Assembly (NCBI GenBank): GCA_021521415.1
Contig: JAIQDT010005786.1
Location: 1-64,000, forward strand
Origin: Bidens hawaiensis
Taxonomy: Eukaryota; Streptophyta; Magnoliopsida; Asterales; Asteraceae
Reading direction: 5' to 3'
DNA length: 64,000 nucleotides
This document shows, in pieces, positions 13,022 through 24,416 of the stretch (its first letter is position 1; each line of letters opens with the position of its first letter). Under the pieces are notes generated by a model. It was not told the DNA's origin. It did no database searches and was given only the letters and a program-made list of their open reading frames with translations. The position numbers and the translations under genes are program-made.

Positions 13022-14401
13022 AAACGCTCACCCTTGATTACCATGGTTGACTTGAGGTGCTTGTTGTGGAGGTGGTGCTTGGATTGTTTGGATGGGTTGG
13101 ATGAGTGGTGCATTGAGTTGGGGAATTTAGGGTTGGTAAGTTTGAACTTGGTAGGCTTGGGTTTGGTAATAAGGTAGGCTTACGATTTGAGCTTGGTTGG
13201 CAAAAGCTAAACGTGGGCAATTGTGGCGGAAATGGTTGGGATCACCACAATTAAAGCAAGCTTGGGGTTGTTGGAGTTGGTTTGGTGGGTATGGTGCATA
13301 GCGGTTTTGGGAATTTTGGGGAAAGTTTCTCGGTTGGTTTGGTTGGTTAGGTTGGTTAAGTTGGTTGGGTTGGGTTCGTTGGGCGGATCGGCAAGTAGTG
13401 TTGAGATGGCCAAGTCGGTTACCAATGGTACATTGGCGACAAGGCGAGTTTGTTGGGTGGTGAAGTTGGCAAGTTTTACATAGCGGGTAAGGACCGGTAT
13501 AGGTTCTTCGGTTTTGGGGAGCTTGGGGTTGTTGTTAAGGTTGAGGTTGGGTGACGGCAAAGTTTCGGTAATTAGTCTTGGGTTTCTTCTTATTGTTGTT
13601 GTTGTGTCGGGAAGAGTTGGAGTAGTTTATAACTTGTGATGCGGGTTCAACCTTGGCTTGGGGAGCGGGCTCGGCTTTGTCTTTCTCACATGGTTTCTTG
13701 AGGGTTAGGGTACCCTCCTTCACATGATTTTCCGATAGCGCACTGGAAAATGTGATGGCTTCCTCAAGGTTAGCGGGTTTGCTACTCATGACTGAGTCCC
13801 GGATTTTCATCGGTAGACCCCCAATGTATTTGTCAATTTGACGTTTGGTAGGGGTAACCAAGTGAGGTACAAGAATGCTTAGCTCGTGGAAACGGAGCGA
13901 GTAAGCGGTGTTATCAACACCTTCTTGCTTTAGGTCCCAAAATTCTACCTCAAGATTTTGGAGCTCGTGTTTAGGACAGGATTTCTTCATCATAAGTGCC
14001 TTGAGCTCGGCCCACGGAAGAGCCATAGCCACATCCGAACCTTGGAGGTGCATAATACTACCCCCACCATGTTAGAGCGGTTTCTCTAAGCATGTTTGAC
14101 GCAAAATTTGTTTTTTCGCGTCGGGGCATTCGCTATGTAAAAACACATTCTCGGTTGATTCGAACCATTGCAACAAGGTAGTTGCACAATTGTTTCCAAG
14201 GAACTTGGACAGGTTAGCACTAGTAAATTTCTTAAGTAGGTAACATGCGGGTTTGGGTTCAACGGGTGCAACAACGGGTGTGGGTAATGTGGCTTGAATT
14301 TGGGTTATAAGTTCGGGAATCACAGCAGCCATTTGTTTGGCGACGAGAGCGGCCATGCGTCGGGTGGAGTTCTTGCGCGGTTGGCGTCTTAGCGGAGGCA
14401 T
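13022..14401 (-). pseudogene. RE2 gag pseudogene
   Basis: The likely start is the ATG at 14401, giving MPPLRRQPRKNS. The capsid region includes LLQWFESTENVF near 14160 and FWDLKQEG near 13935, with a frame break or stop near 14070. A short Asn/Lys-rich linker precedes one zinc knuckle, CFNCGDPNHFRHNC, at about 13212-13257, which is of the CX2CX4HX4C type. A Pro/Thr/Asn-rich stretch between capsid and knuckle shows up in other frames as apparent Thr-Asn-Leu repeats, which are artefacts. Gag would coat the genomic RNA of RE2. Frameshifts near 13540 make it inactive. Confidence 0.8.
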
Positions 14402-15340
14402 GCTAAAATTTATAAAGAAAAAGGTATAATTTTTGGGTAAAAGGAGATGAATATAAAGGTGTATAAAATGAAATAAGATTTCGATTTTTTGATTTGTGAA
14501 TCCTAAAGTTAGTAAGGAGAAGATGTTAGTGTTAGATAAAATATATAAAACTTTGTTTATAATTATCATACCGAAAACAAACGTAAAAAAGATTTTTGAG
14601 ATGGTTAAAGCTTACAAAATTTGAGAATTTGAGATTTATAGAGTCGGGAAAATCGTGCATGATCCACCATGACTTGATATCCCAACACTAAAAAGTTTAT
14701 AAAACATCACGTTGGAGTCTAAACATGTGTACGTACCACCGAAACTCTTTAATGTTTTCGACTCAAATAACAATGATAACACAATAAATCGAGATACAAC
14801 GGCTTGCCAAAACACTAGTCCACAAAATCACCGTAGTCCTATTGTTTTAACACCGAAAATTAGGATGACGACCGGAACGCTCGCATTTGACTACTTAAAG
14901 AATTGACATATATAACATGATTTGTGGCCTAAAAAAACGAGCACTATAACTCAACCATCCCAGGTAAGTATATCACCTTCGATTCTTGGAATCTTTTTGT
15001 CAAATGGTCGTTTTATAATGTCTCGTTTCCTATGATGGCTACAAACCCGAAATAAATGCAACCTTGAAGGGATTTGAAACAACGGGATCAAATTAATCTT
15101 GTAATCCATAAAACACAATGAAAAACTACTTTTTGCGTTTTAAGGTAAGGATACCTTGGAAATACTATGAAGGTGTGTGTATGTGAACATTTAGGATATT
15201 GGTGAATTTTAAACAAGTTTATAAATAATATGCAATATGAACAATCAATTATAGAGTAAACACGTATGAGCACACGTATAGGACCCTAAGCATAACAATT
15301 ATAGGTCGTTATGTCTAACCACCTATCTTATTGTCATGGC

Positions 15341-15353
15341 TTTGATACCAATC
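15341..15353 (-). other. RE2 primer-binding site, first copy
   Basis: On the minus strand the bases next to the LTR end read as TGGTATCAAAGCC-type sequence, matching the complement of the initiator-Met tRNA 3' end except for one or two bases. A second copy of the same junction is at about 15774-15787. The position confirms minus-strand orientation. Confidence 0.8.
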
Positions 15354-15732
15354 TGTCACACCCAGACCAAAGGCGGCGGAACATGCCGGGGAGCAACGAT
15401 TGCTCATAAGCGCATGACACTATTTAAAGCGACAATATTTAACAAACTCATTTCATTTCACAACATCGAAAATGTCACATAACCAAATATTCATAAGTCA
15501 AATACAACAAAATATAACAAAATATAGCAAAGAACACCAAATCGAGCAAGTATTTAAGTAAAGTATACAACAACGTTTGTGGTTTAAGACCCACATATAA
15601 AATATTTAGTTTAGATAAGATGAAATGTCACCCCCAAAACAAAAGATAGAAAACGGGGTATGAAGTTACTCACGATCAAGTAATAAACTTGAAAGATTGA
15701 TTATTTGTAGATTTGCTGGAAGGATGAGTAAC

Positions 15733-15787
15733 TTCTAGGCCGTTACGTCTAACCACCTATCTTATTGTCATGGATTTGATACCAATA
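15733..15787 (-). repeat. Duplicated RE2 leader with second primer site
   Basis: The segment with ctaaccacctatcttattgt and tttgataccaat repeats 15298-15353 nearly base for base and is again followed by the LTR start at 15788 (tgtcaaaccccgacc). On the minus strand RE2 therefore has two LTR-end plus primer-site junctions in tandem. Confidence 0.75.
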
Positions 15788-16209
15788 TGTCAAACCCCGA
15801 CCAAACGCGGCGGAACATGTCGGGGAGCAACGATTTCTCATAAGCGCATGACACTATTTAAAGCGATAAACACATAGTAGTCTAGGATTTATAGATTCAA
15901 CCAGCCGAAAGCGATAAACACATAGGCGTATAAGCATAGAACACCAAATCGAGCAAGTATTTAAGTAAAGTATACAACAACGTTTGTGGTTTAAGACCCA
16001 AGTATAAAACATTTAGTTTAGATAAGATGAAATGTCACCCCCAAAACAAAAGATAGAAAACGGGGTATGAAATTACTCACGTTCAAGTAATAAAACTTGA
16101 AAGATTGATTATTTGTAGATTTGCTGGAAGGATGAGTTAACGAATGAAGCCTAAAATAAAAGAAGTCTTGGATTTTGAAAGGTTGCCTTGAAGATCTTTC
16201 AATAAAATA

Positions 16210-17696
16210 GACAGAATTACAGAAATTGCCCTTTATTTTTACATCAAATTTCAGTGGTTGTCATTTATCTTTAAAAGTAACGTAATTTGTACTTTATGTT
16301 TCAAAATGTTACACCGTTTGTCTTTTCACCCTAACTCGGTTAGTTTTTGCCGTTAAGTCAGGTCACATGCCTTGCATGTGAGGGTAAATTAGTCATTTTA
16401 TTCATTTATTTTAAAATCATTTAACAATTAATTAAAAGATAATATACTCTCTCTCTCTCTCTCTTCATCTCTTTCTTCTCCAATCCACCACCACCATTCA
16501 ACATCCCCAAATTCTTACCACCACCATCAAACCCTATCATCACCTGTCACCACCGCACCACCCCGGCAACCATCCAAAATCCGGCAACCCACCACCATCA
16601 CCGGCTATCAACATCGTTACCTATCACTACCAAATCCGACCAACAAAAATGCCCAATTAAGTAGACCCTTTCGATGTCTAAAGAGTAATCGGTGTAGCAT
16701 CTCCGACCAAAAAATATTGTATGTGAATAAACTCGTAAGCTGATTCTGATTACCTTCTCCGATATCCATACACCCTAGTTGTATTGGGAGTTACACGCTG
16801 CAAGAAGAGCAGCACCAATTCCGGATCCACCATTGGAGAGTATAAGTTTAATGTGTTTTGCGAGCTTATCACCAATCAGTTCGTTCAAAGTGTAATCGCT
16901 CACCCTTATAATATGTCACCTCTGTCTTCATACTTGGGTAACTAGTAATCACCACACACAGCTAAATTAGGGTTTTGTTTTAGTTCAAGAAATGAAACTT
17001 AATTAAAAGTTTTTGTCACCATGTGTCTACTATTATTGAACAAGAATCAGTGGGTTTTGTTTACAATTGTCTTTTAGCTTAATCCACCATGACCCACGTA
17101 TTCATCTTATGAAATTTGTTAAATCTCAGTGCAAATTTTGAGGCTTTTTTGGATTTTAGTTTATGGGTATGAATCTTTTCTTTATAGTCATATTGGCAGT
17201 CTTGTTATTCATATCTGGTCTACTTCACTTACTCTTTAGAGAGCGAAAGGGTCTATTTAATTGGGCTTTTTTGTTGGCCGGATTTGGTAGTGATAGGTAA
17301 CGATGTTGATAGTCAGTGATGGTGGTGGGTTGCCGGATTTTGGATGGTTGCCGGGGTGGTGCGGTGGTGACAGGTGATAGGGTTTGATGGTGGTGGTAAG
17401 AATTTGGGGATGTTGAATGGTGGTGGTGGATTGGAGAAAAAACAGATGAAGAGAGAGAGTATATTATATTTTAATTAATTGTTAAATGATTTTAAAATAA
17501 ATGAACAAAATGACCAATTTACTCTCACATGCAAGGCATGTGACCTGACTTAACGGCAAAAACTAACCGGGTTAGGGTCAAAGGACAAACGGTGTAACAT
17601 TTTGAAACGTAAAGTACAAATTACGTTACTTTTAAAGATAAAGTACAACCACTGAAATTTGATGTAAACATAAAGGACAATTTCTGTAATTCTGTC
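16210..17696. mobile_element. Long-TIR Mutator-like element, copy 2, inside RE2 LTR
   Basis: Arms of roughly 450 bases (16210-16672 and about 17243-17696) are inverted repeats, with ends gacagaatta and taattctgtc. The flanks aataaaata (16201-16209) and aataaatta (17697-17705) are a 9-bp target duplication with one mismatch. The other RE2 LTR keeps the uninterrupted site near 8112-8125 (taaataaaataattgttgc), which confirms the insertion. The arms contain a TC run near 16448 and CCACCA-rich stretches. The middle, about 570 bases, has no transposase motif. It shares end blocks with the element at 2366-3706, including the gcatgtgagggtaaattagt-type stretch. Confidence 0.9.
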
Positions 17697-19228
17697 AATA
17701 AATTAATTGTTGCAAAAAGTAAACAATTTAAAGTTCAATGTTTAAAATATAACTATTTAAGAATTTATAATAATAACCCTTTAAAAATGTAAGTTTGCTC
17801 GAAACCGGGTTAAAGTATCTAACCTCAATATTTACTTAACCCAAGTTAAGTAATAAGGTGAGAAAATGCTAAATGCAAGTTCCCTTGGGACAAAAATACT
17901 AAAACAGGTTTTTTTAACGAGTGTTCGGGTTGTCGGTTCGGGTCTTGACAAATGGTCAAACCCAAAATCACTTTTCTATAATATTAATTGTCATGAGATA
18001 ACTCATTAAAATATAATAACACTTAACCAAGTATGTAGATCTATTGTTTTAGAACTAAAAACGCACGTTAAGTGAGTGTTCGGTTGTCGGTCCAAACTAT
18101 GTTATGAGGTCAAGTTGGATCCAACAATTCCAAGTACTTAAGAAAAATAATTAAAATCAGTTTGTAAACTATTTTTAAAGGACAATACAAGTTTTGATAG
18201 CTAAAAACACACTTGTGTGTCTTAAGCGAGTAAAAGTCGGATTGGTTCGGTTTCCATCTTACAACAAGTTCATAGATGGATTCTACATTCCTATATATCA
18301 TAGATCTTGTATAAAAATGTATAAATGAAAATATTTAAGTTCTACAACTAAAAGGTCAACAGCAAGTCTTTTTAACAAAAGTTCGGTTTGGTTCGGTTTC
18401 CATCTCATAATAAGTTCATAGATGGTCTCCACATACCCAAGACTTGAAAATGTGACTAACAACTAAAATGAGAAGAAGTTAGGCATAAATAATATGTATA
18501 AATAAGTTATGTGTGTGTGTATATATATCAAGAACTCGATGTCCTCCATGAAGCCTTGCCTTACGAAGTTCGAAACTTAACCAACCGGAGTCGGTGAAGT
18601 AACTAACAAAGGTAACAAGGGGTGTGTATTATATATATGTTGAACCACCATATTCAAGAGTTAGTAATGTTAGATGAACAAGTTAGAATTAAAGATAAAA
18701 CTCAGTTTGACTTTTAGAGGTCAAACCTTCAAGAACACAATGAAAATAACCTTAAGATCTTTGAATTCGAGAGAGAAATTGAAGGTGTAGCAGGTGTAAA
18801 TGAGTGGAAATGGTGGTGTATATATAGGGTAAGTTGAAAGGGTCAAGCATAAAGGGTTTTGCATGAAAATGGGGTGTTTTGGTCACATGTTTGCTTAAAA
18901 ATAAGCAAAAACGAGCAGCTGGTGCAGACTGCCTTTAGCGCGGCGCTAAGGTCTATGCCCTTTGACCTTAGCGCGGCGCTAAAGTCACCTGGTGGAAATT
19001 CTGAACTTTCAAAATTGGCAGTTTTGGCCCCCGGAGTTGTTTTTAAGCGTTTTAAGGCCATTTTAAGGACCGAAAAGGGTGTTTTTGAGACCCGACAAGT
19101 ATAAAACAATAATGTAACATAAAATCCATTATTTTGATTATATCGAAGGTTTCGGTTTACAAAACGGGTCGGTTTACATAATAAAACAAATACAAAAGTG
19201 ACATGAAATTGACGAATGTCACAGTAAG

Positions 19229-22200
19229 TTTCCCATAAACGACGGTTTTGCTTCTTTTTTGTTTGACACTGGAGCTGATAGGAGTTTTGTGTCGTAAGCT
19301 TTAACAAAACTGTTGGACTTAACCCAGAGACCGTTAGATGCTAAGTTTCCCGTTGAATTAGCTGACGGTAAGTCTATAGAAACAACACATGTACTAGCGG
19401 GATGTAAGTTGAAACTGTCGGGTCATACCTTCGATATCGACCTCATACCCTTTACACTTGGTAGTTTCGATGTTGTTGTTGGCATGGACTGGCTATCCGA
19501 GAATAGAGCTGAGATTATATGCCATGACAAGATAGTTCATATCACTAACCCTACCGGCAAAATCATCTCAATACAGGGCGAGAAAAGCGGCATGACCACT
19601 AGCATCATCACCCTCATGAAAGCGCAGAAATATTTACGAAAGGGTCATCCGGAGATTTTAGCTCATGTTACCAAGAAACCCGCGGAGGAGAAGCGGATCG
19701 AAAACATACCGATTGTGAGAGATTTTCCGGAAGTCTTCCCGTAAGATTTGCCAAGACTCCCACCCATTCGAAAAGTGGAGTTCCAAATCGACTTAGTCCC
19801 CTGTGCGGAATCCATAGCACGAGCCCCGTATCGAATCGTACCGGCAGAGCTTCAGGAGTTGTCCACTCAATTACATGACTTGTTGGATAAAGGTTTCATC
19901 CGACCCAGCTCATCACCATGGGGAGCCCCTGTCCTATTTGTCCGAAAGAAGGACGGGACTTTCCGCACGTGCATTGACTACCGGGAGTTGAACAAGGTGA
20001 CGGTCAAGAACCGTTATCCCCTACCCCGAATTGATGACCTATTCGACCAGCTTCAAGGATCAAGTTACTACTCGAAGATCAATCTAAGGTCTGGTTGCCA
20101 TCAATTAAGAGTGCGCGAAGAAGACATTTCAAAGACGGCATTCAGAACTCGGTATGGTCACTATGAGTTTTCGGTTATGCCTTTTGGCTTAACCAATGCA
20201 CCTTCCGTATTCATGGACCTCATGAATAGAGTATGCAAGGCGTATCTCGACAAATTTGTTATTGTCTTTATCGATGATATCCTCTTTTACTCCAAGAACA
20301 AAAGCGACTATGAAGAACACCTAAGGTTGGTCCTGGAATTACTAACGAATGAACAATTGTACGCCAAGCTCTCTAAATGTGAATTTTGGCTTCGCGAGGT
20401 TCACTTCTTAGGACATGTGATCAAAGAGAGTGATATCCATGTTGATCCAGGCAAGGTAGAGGCCATCAAAAACTGGGAAGTGCCTAAGACTCCGACTGAG
20501 GTGCGACAATTCCTAGGACTGGCTGGCTACTACCTACGTTTCATCGAGGGATTTTCAAAGATTGCTTCACCCCTCACCGCACTGACACACAAGGGTACTA
20601 AGTACATTTGGGTGACGCGCAAGAGTCTGCATTCCAAGTTTTGAAAACAAAACTCTGTAGCGCGCCTATCCTATCCCTCCCCGAGGGAACAGAAAATTTT
20701 GAAGTACATTGTGATGCTTTTATTCAGGGTCTCGGTTGCGTGCTAATGCAACTTGAGAAGGTTATAGCCTATGCCTCTCGAAAACTACGGATACACGAGA
20801 AGAACTATACGACCCATGACTTGGAACTCGGAGCTGTGGTGTTTGCCCTTAAGATATGGAAACATTACTTGTACGGTACCAAATTCACCATTTACGCCGA
20901 TGATGTGTGTATAATGATGCTCTCACAACTAAGCTTTAAATTTATTAAACGAAAATCCTAAAGAAACCACATAAAACCGGCAAGTGTACCGATCACTAAT
21001 AGTATAGCACTAAGGAAGTCCGAGTATCGAACACAAGGACACGTGAAAACGTTTTTAATACTTAACCCTAACCAAGACTCACCTAAGAATATTTAAATAA
21101 TTCTTAATATAAATAACTACTTAACCTAACTTACTTTAACTAAATTAATTAACTAGACTTAACTTAACAAAACTTGAAAACTTGACTGCAATCGGAGAAA
21201 ACGTCTAACTAGGTAAGAATCATATTGAAGGTATAATGAGCTAATGGATTGAGAATCTCACGACATCGGTTTCTAAGGATGACACAACTAAGGTTCATTC
21301 AAGAAAGCTAGATCACCTTTCAGTCTCACTAACAAACTCTAACTTACACTTAGTTGATTTTAAGAACAAACCGGGAAACGAATTGTTAAAGTGCTCTAAT
21401 GTCGACTCTCCTCTCGGTCTCACCGACACACTACCCTAATGGAGACGAATACTACGCAACCAAGGATAGAGGAACAATTTAGTTTAACTTAAACTAGATC
21501 AAATAATCGCTCAAAACTCAAACCCGACAAGAACCGAACCCGCTCTCGCGCGATCCTAATTCTAACAAGTAAAAGCTATGAGGCGACCCTACTTCCTATC
21601 ACCTCTCGGTCTCTAAGAAGGTGTCTACCCACTGAAGCTAACCAATTAACATACCCAACTAAACCCTACGGTTGTACTTCCCGCAAACAATCTCTAAACA
21701 CAAAGTAAAGAGTTCAAACAAGCTAAAATCAATCATAACTGATTCAATCAATCAAAGCAAGAGGTGTATGAGTAATATTAAATAAATCACAGTCACTAAA
21801 CACAACCTAATTCAATATTAAACCAAACTTTCCTCAACAATTCAATTCATGATGATCAAACAATCCATATTACTTACTAAAACCTAACAATTTTCATCAA
21901 ACCTAGGTAGAACTAACAAGTTTAGCCTAACATTATTTTTGGACAGCAGCTATACATTAGTTTAAGCATCATATAACTCAACCAAAACATAATTAAACTC
22001 ATTCAATGATCAAGATCAATCAAGCACAAGTCAATCTTCAATTCAATTTCAAAACAATTCAAGTTAAAGATCAAAATCAACAAGTTAGGAGTCTTGAACA
22101 ATAGAACAAAGTTTATGGATGTAATACTCAAGATTATGGCTGAGTTTCTTGATAAATATGGTCCCTAGCTGCTGTACCAAGTTGTCCTAAGCCTCCTTCT

Positions 22201-24284
22201 TCTTCACTTGGTCACACAAGATGCAAAAACGACTTTCTTTGGAACCCTAGAAGCTGACGATCGGAAGTTTTTTGGATGGTTGCTGCTGATTTCGGGATTT
22301 TCAGGCTGGTCTAGGGTTTTTTCCTTGTTAATTAACTTAATATATTATTATGTAAGGCTTTAATCTTGTGGGCTTGGGTCGGGCCTTGAGTTTTAATGTT
22401 CAAAATTGATCAAAAAGGCCCCTAGAGTCTTCAAACTTTACTCTTTTCTCCATTAAAACTCATAACCTACAATTAATATTCAATCTTTGTAAGATCATGC
22501 AAAAACTATCCACAACTCTTATTTATTGAACTAAAAAGCAATTAAATCATGATAAAACGATAAGGAAAGTAAGTGTGTTTTACAACACAACAACCGACCA
22601 CAAGAGTCTTCAACATATCTACGATCAAAAGGAGTTGAACATGCCACAGCGTCGTTGGGTCGAGCTACTTAAGGATTTTGATTGTGCCATCAAGCACCAC
22701 CCTAGAAAGGACAATGTAGTGGCCGATTCTCTCAGCAGAAAGGAAACTGTTAAGCCTAGATGGGTGCGAGCATTACAACTCACGATTCATGCCAACTTAC
22801 CTGATCAGATTCGTGATGCTCAACTCGAAGCTTTGAAAGACGAAAACCTCCCATCAGAAATCATGTGGGGCATGGAGAAGCAGCTTGAAACCAAATCGGA
22901 CGGGGTCCGGTATTTCAAAAACCGGATTTGGGTCCCTCGATACAGATACTTGAGAAATCTGGTGATGGATGAGGCACATAAATCCCGATATTCCATTCAC
23001 CCTGGCTCTGACAAAATGTATCATGACCTAAAGGTACTTTACTGGTGGCCAAACATGAAAACCGACATTGCCAGCTATGTGAGCTAATGTTTGACCTGTG
23101 CAAGAGTCAAGGTGGAATATCATAAACCATCTGGTCTGTTACAGCAACCGGAGATCCCAACGTGGAAATGGGAACACATTTCCATGGACTTCATCACAGG
23201 ATTGCCCAAAACACTGACGGGATGCAATACCATCTGGGTGATCGTTGACCGGTTGACTAAGTCTGCGCATTTCCTAGCGATCAAGGAATCAGACAAAATG
23301 GAAAGACTGACACACGTCTACATGAAAGAAGTGGTGTCTAGACATGGAGTGCATGTCTCAATCATATCTGATCGAGATTACCATTTCACTTCAAACTTTT
23401 GGAAGTCACTACAGAACGCACTAGGCACCCGGCTCGATATGAGCACATCATACCATCCTCAGACGGATGAGCAAAGTGAATGCACCATTCAAACTTTAGG
23501 AGACATGTTGCGTGCATGCGTATTGGATTTCGGAAAGAGTTGGGAACCCCACTTGCCCTTGGTTGAGTTTTCGTATAATAACAGCTACCACACCAGTATT
23601 AAAGCAGCGCCATTTGAAGCGTTGTACGGACGAAAGTGTCGATCGCCTCTTTGCTGGGCAGAAGTGGGTGATAGCCAAATCACTGGCCCTGAATTAGTGC
23701 TGGAAACCTCAGAAAATATTGTCCAAATCCGAAATCGCATGGCAGCAGCACGGGATCGCCAAAAGAGTTACGCCGACAAACGTCAAAAACATCTGGAATT
23801 CCAAGTGGATGACAAGGTTTTGCTAAAAGTCTCACCTTGGAAAGGTGTAGTTCGCTTTGGAAAGCGAAACAAACTCAATCCACCATACGTTGGCCCATAC
23901 CGGATAACTGAACGTATTGGTCCGGTAGCGTACCGATTGGATTTACCAGCAAAAATCAGTGGCGTACATAACGTTTTCCATGTATCCAACTTGAAAAAAT
24001 GCCTTTCTGACGAAACACTAGCAGTTCCTTTGGGCGAGTTGCAAGTTGATGAACTGTTACGCTTCATCAAAGAACCAACCGAAGTCTTGGATTGGGAAAC
24101 CAAAACACTCAAACACAGCAAGATTTCCATCGTTAAAGTTCGTTGGAACTTGAGACGTGGACCAAAGTTCACATGGGAACACGATGATCAAATGATGAAA
24201 AACTATCCTCACCTTCTCGAAGGGTTGACAAAGCACCGAAAACCGCGAAAACCAACAAACCGCCAGCCAACACCGGAGGCATGA
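19229..24284 (+). pseudogene. RE1 pol pseudogene (protease to chromodomain-like tail)
   Basis: The RE1 polyprotein resumes here after RE2. Protease is at 19229-19400, with LFDTGADRSFVS followed by a stop at 19295. The GSFDVVVGMDWLSENRAEI motif is near 19465. A stop at 19742 precedes RT (about 19790-20330: [39 protein letters not shown] and the FIDD motif near 20272). A frameshift near 20610 leads into RNase H, which is cut at 20900 by the LTR-like insertion and resumes at 22598 (TDHKSLQHI, then [11 protein letters not shown]). A stop near 23085 lies inside the integrase zinc finger. The integrase core follows ([32 protein letters not shown]) and is open to 24284. The C-terminus has a GPYRI segment and a chromodomain-like block (IVKVRW...FTWEHDDQM...YPHLLEG). 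It would copy and integrate the element but is inactive. Confidence 0.9.
20901..22592. mobile_element. LTR-like insertion (probable solo LTR) in RE1 RNase H
   Basis: This 1,692-base block interrupts the RE1 RNase H codons (FTIYA before, TDHKSL after). It starts tgatgtgtgt and ends cacaaca, so it has TG...CA ends. Its flanks gccga (20896-20900) and accga (22593-22597) are a 5-bp target duplication with one mismatch. It has no primer site, polypurine tract or coding motif and no second copy in the window. A solo LTR left by recombination is the simplest reading, and a small non-autonomous LTR element is the alternative. Orientation is not determined. Confidence 0.7.
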
Positions 24285-24289
24285 ATTAA

Positions 24290-24416
24290 ATTTCGGGACG
24301 AAATTTCTTTCTACAGGGGGATGATGAGACAAACTGAAAAAATTTTTCCTATTTCTGGCAGCCATCGCGACGTGACACAAATTTTCGGGACGAAAATTCT
24401 TTCAACATGGGAATGA
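24290..24416 (+). other. RE1 3' untranslated segment with duplicated polypurine region
   Basis: Two similar blocks precede the 3' LTR. One has cgggacgaaatttctttct followed by cagggggatgatga. The other has cgggacgaaaattctttca followed by catgggaatga. The second abuts the LTR at 24417. The first has the stronger purine tract. A local duplication of roughly 95 bases explains it. Confidence 0.6.

Larger units (their letters stand above)
7279..19223 (-). mobile_element. RE2: Ty3/gypsy LTR retrotransposon nested in RE1, opposite strand
   Basis: RE2 is bounded by TG...CA ends and a perfect 5-bp duplication, gtaag, at 7274-7278 and 19224-19228. Removing it restores the RE1 reading frame across the protease N-terminus. 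All its coding motifs are on the minus strand, so the 5' LTR is the right-hand one (15354-19223) and the 3' LTR is 7279-9634. Gene order is gag, protease, RT, RNase H, integrase and a basic C-terminal tail. The 5' LTR holds a Mutator-like insertion and a duplicated LTR-leader junction. Several stops and frameshifts inactivate the coding region. The clade is probably chromovirus (inference). Confidence 0.93.
15354..19223 (-). repeat. RE2 5' LTR (right-hand copy), rearranged
   Basis: It aligns to 7279-9634 with the same terminal sequences but is longer. A Mutator-like element fills 16210-17696. The stretch 15354-15960 is rearranged: an LTR-end segment (15354-15732, with an internal deletion of about 400 bases against the other LTR), then about 55 bases of leader with a second primer site, then LTR sequence restarting at 15788 with a different deletion. 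The palindrome pair is at 18935-18949 and 18968-18982, and the minus-strand TATA-like motif is at 18819-18826. Confidence 0.88.
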
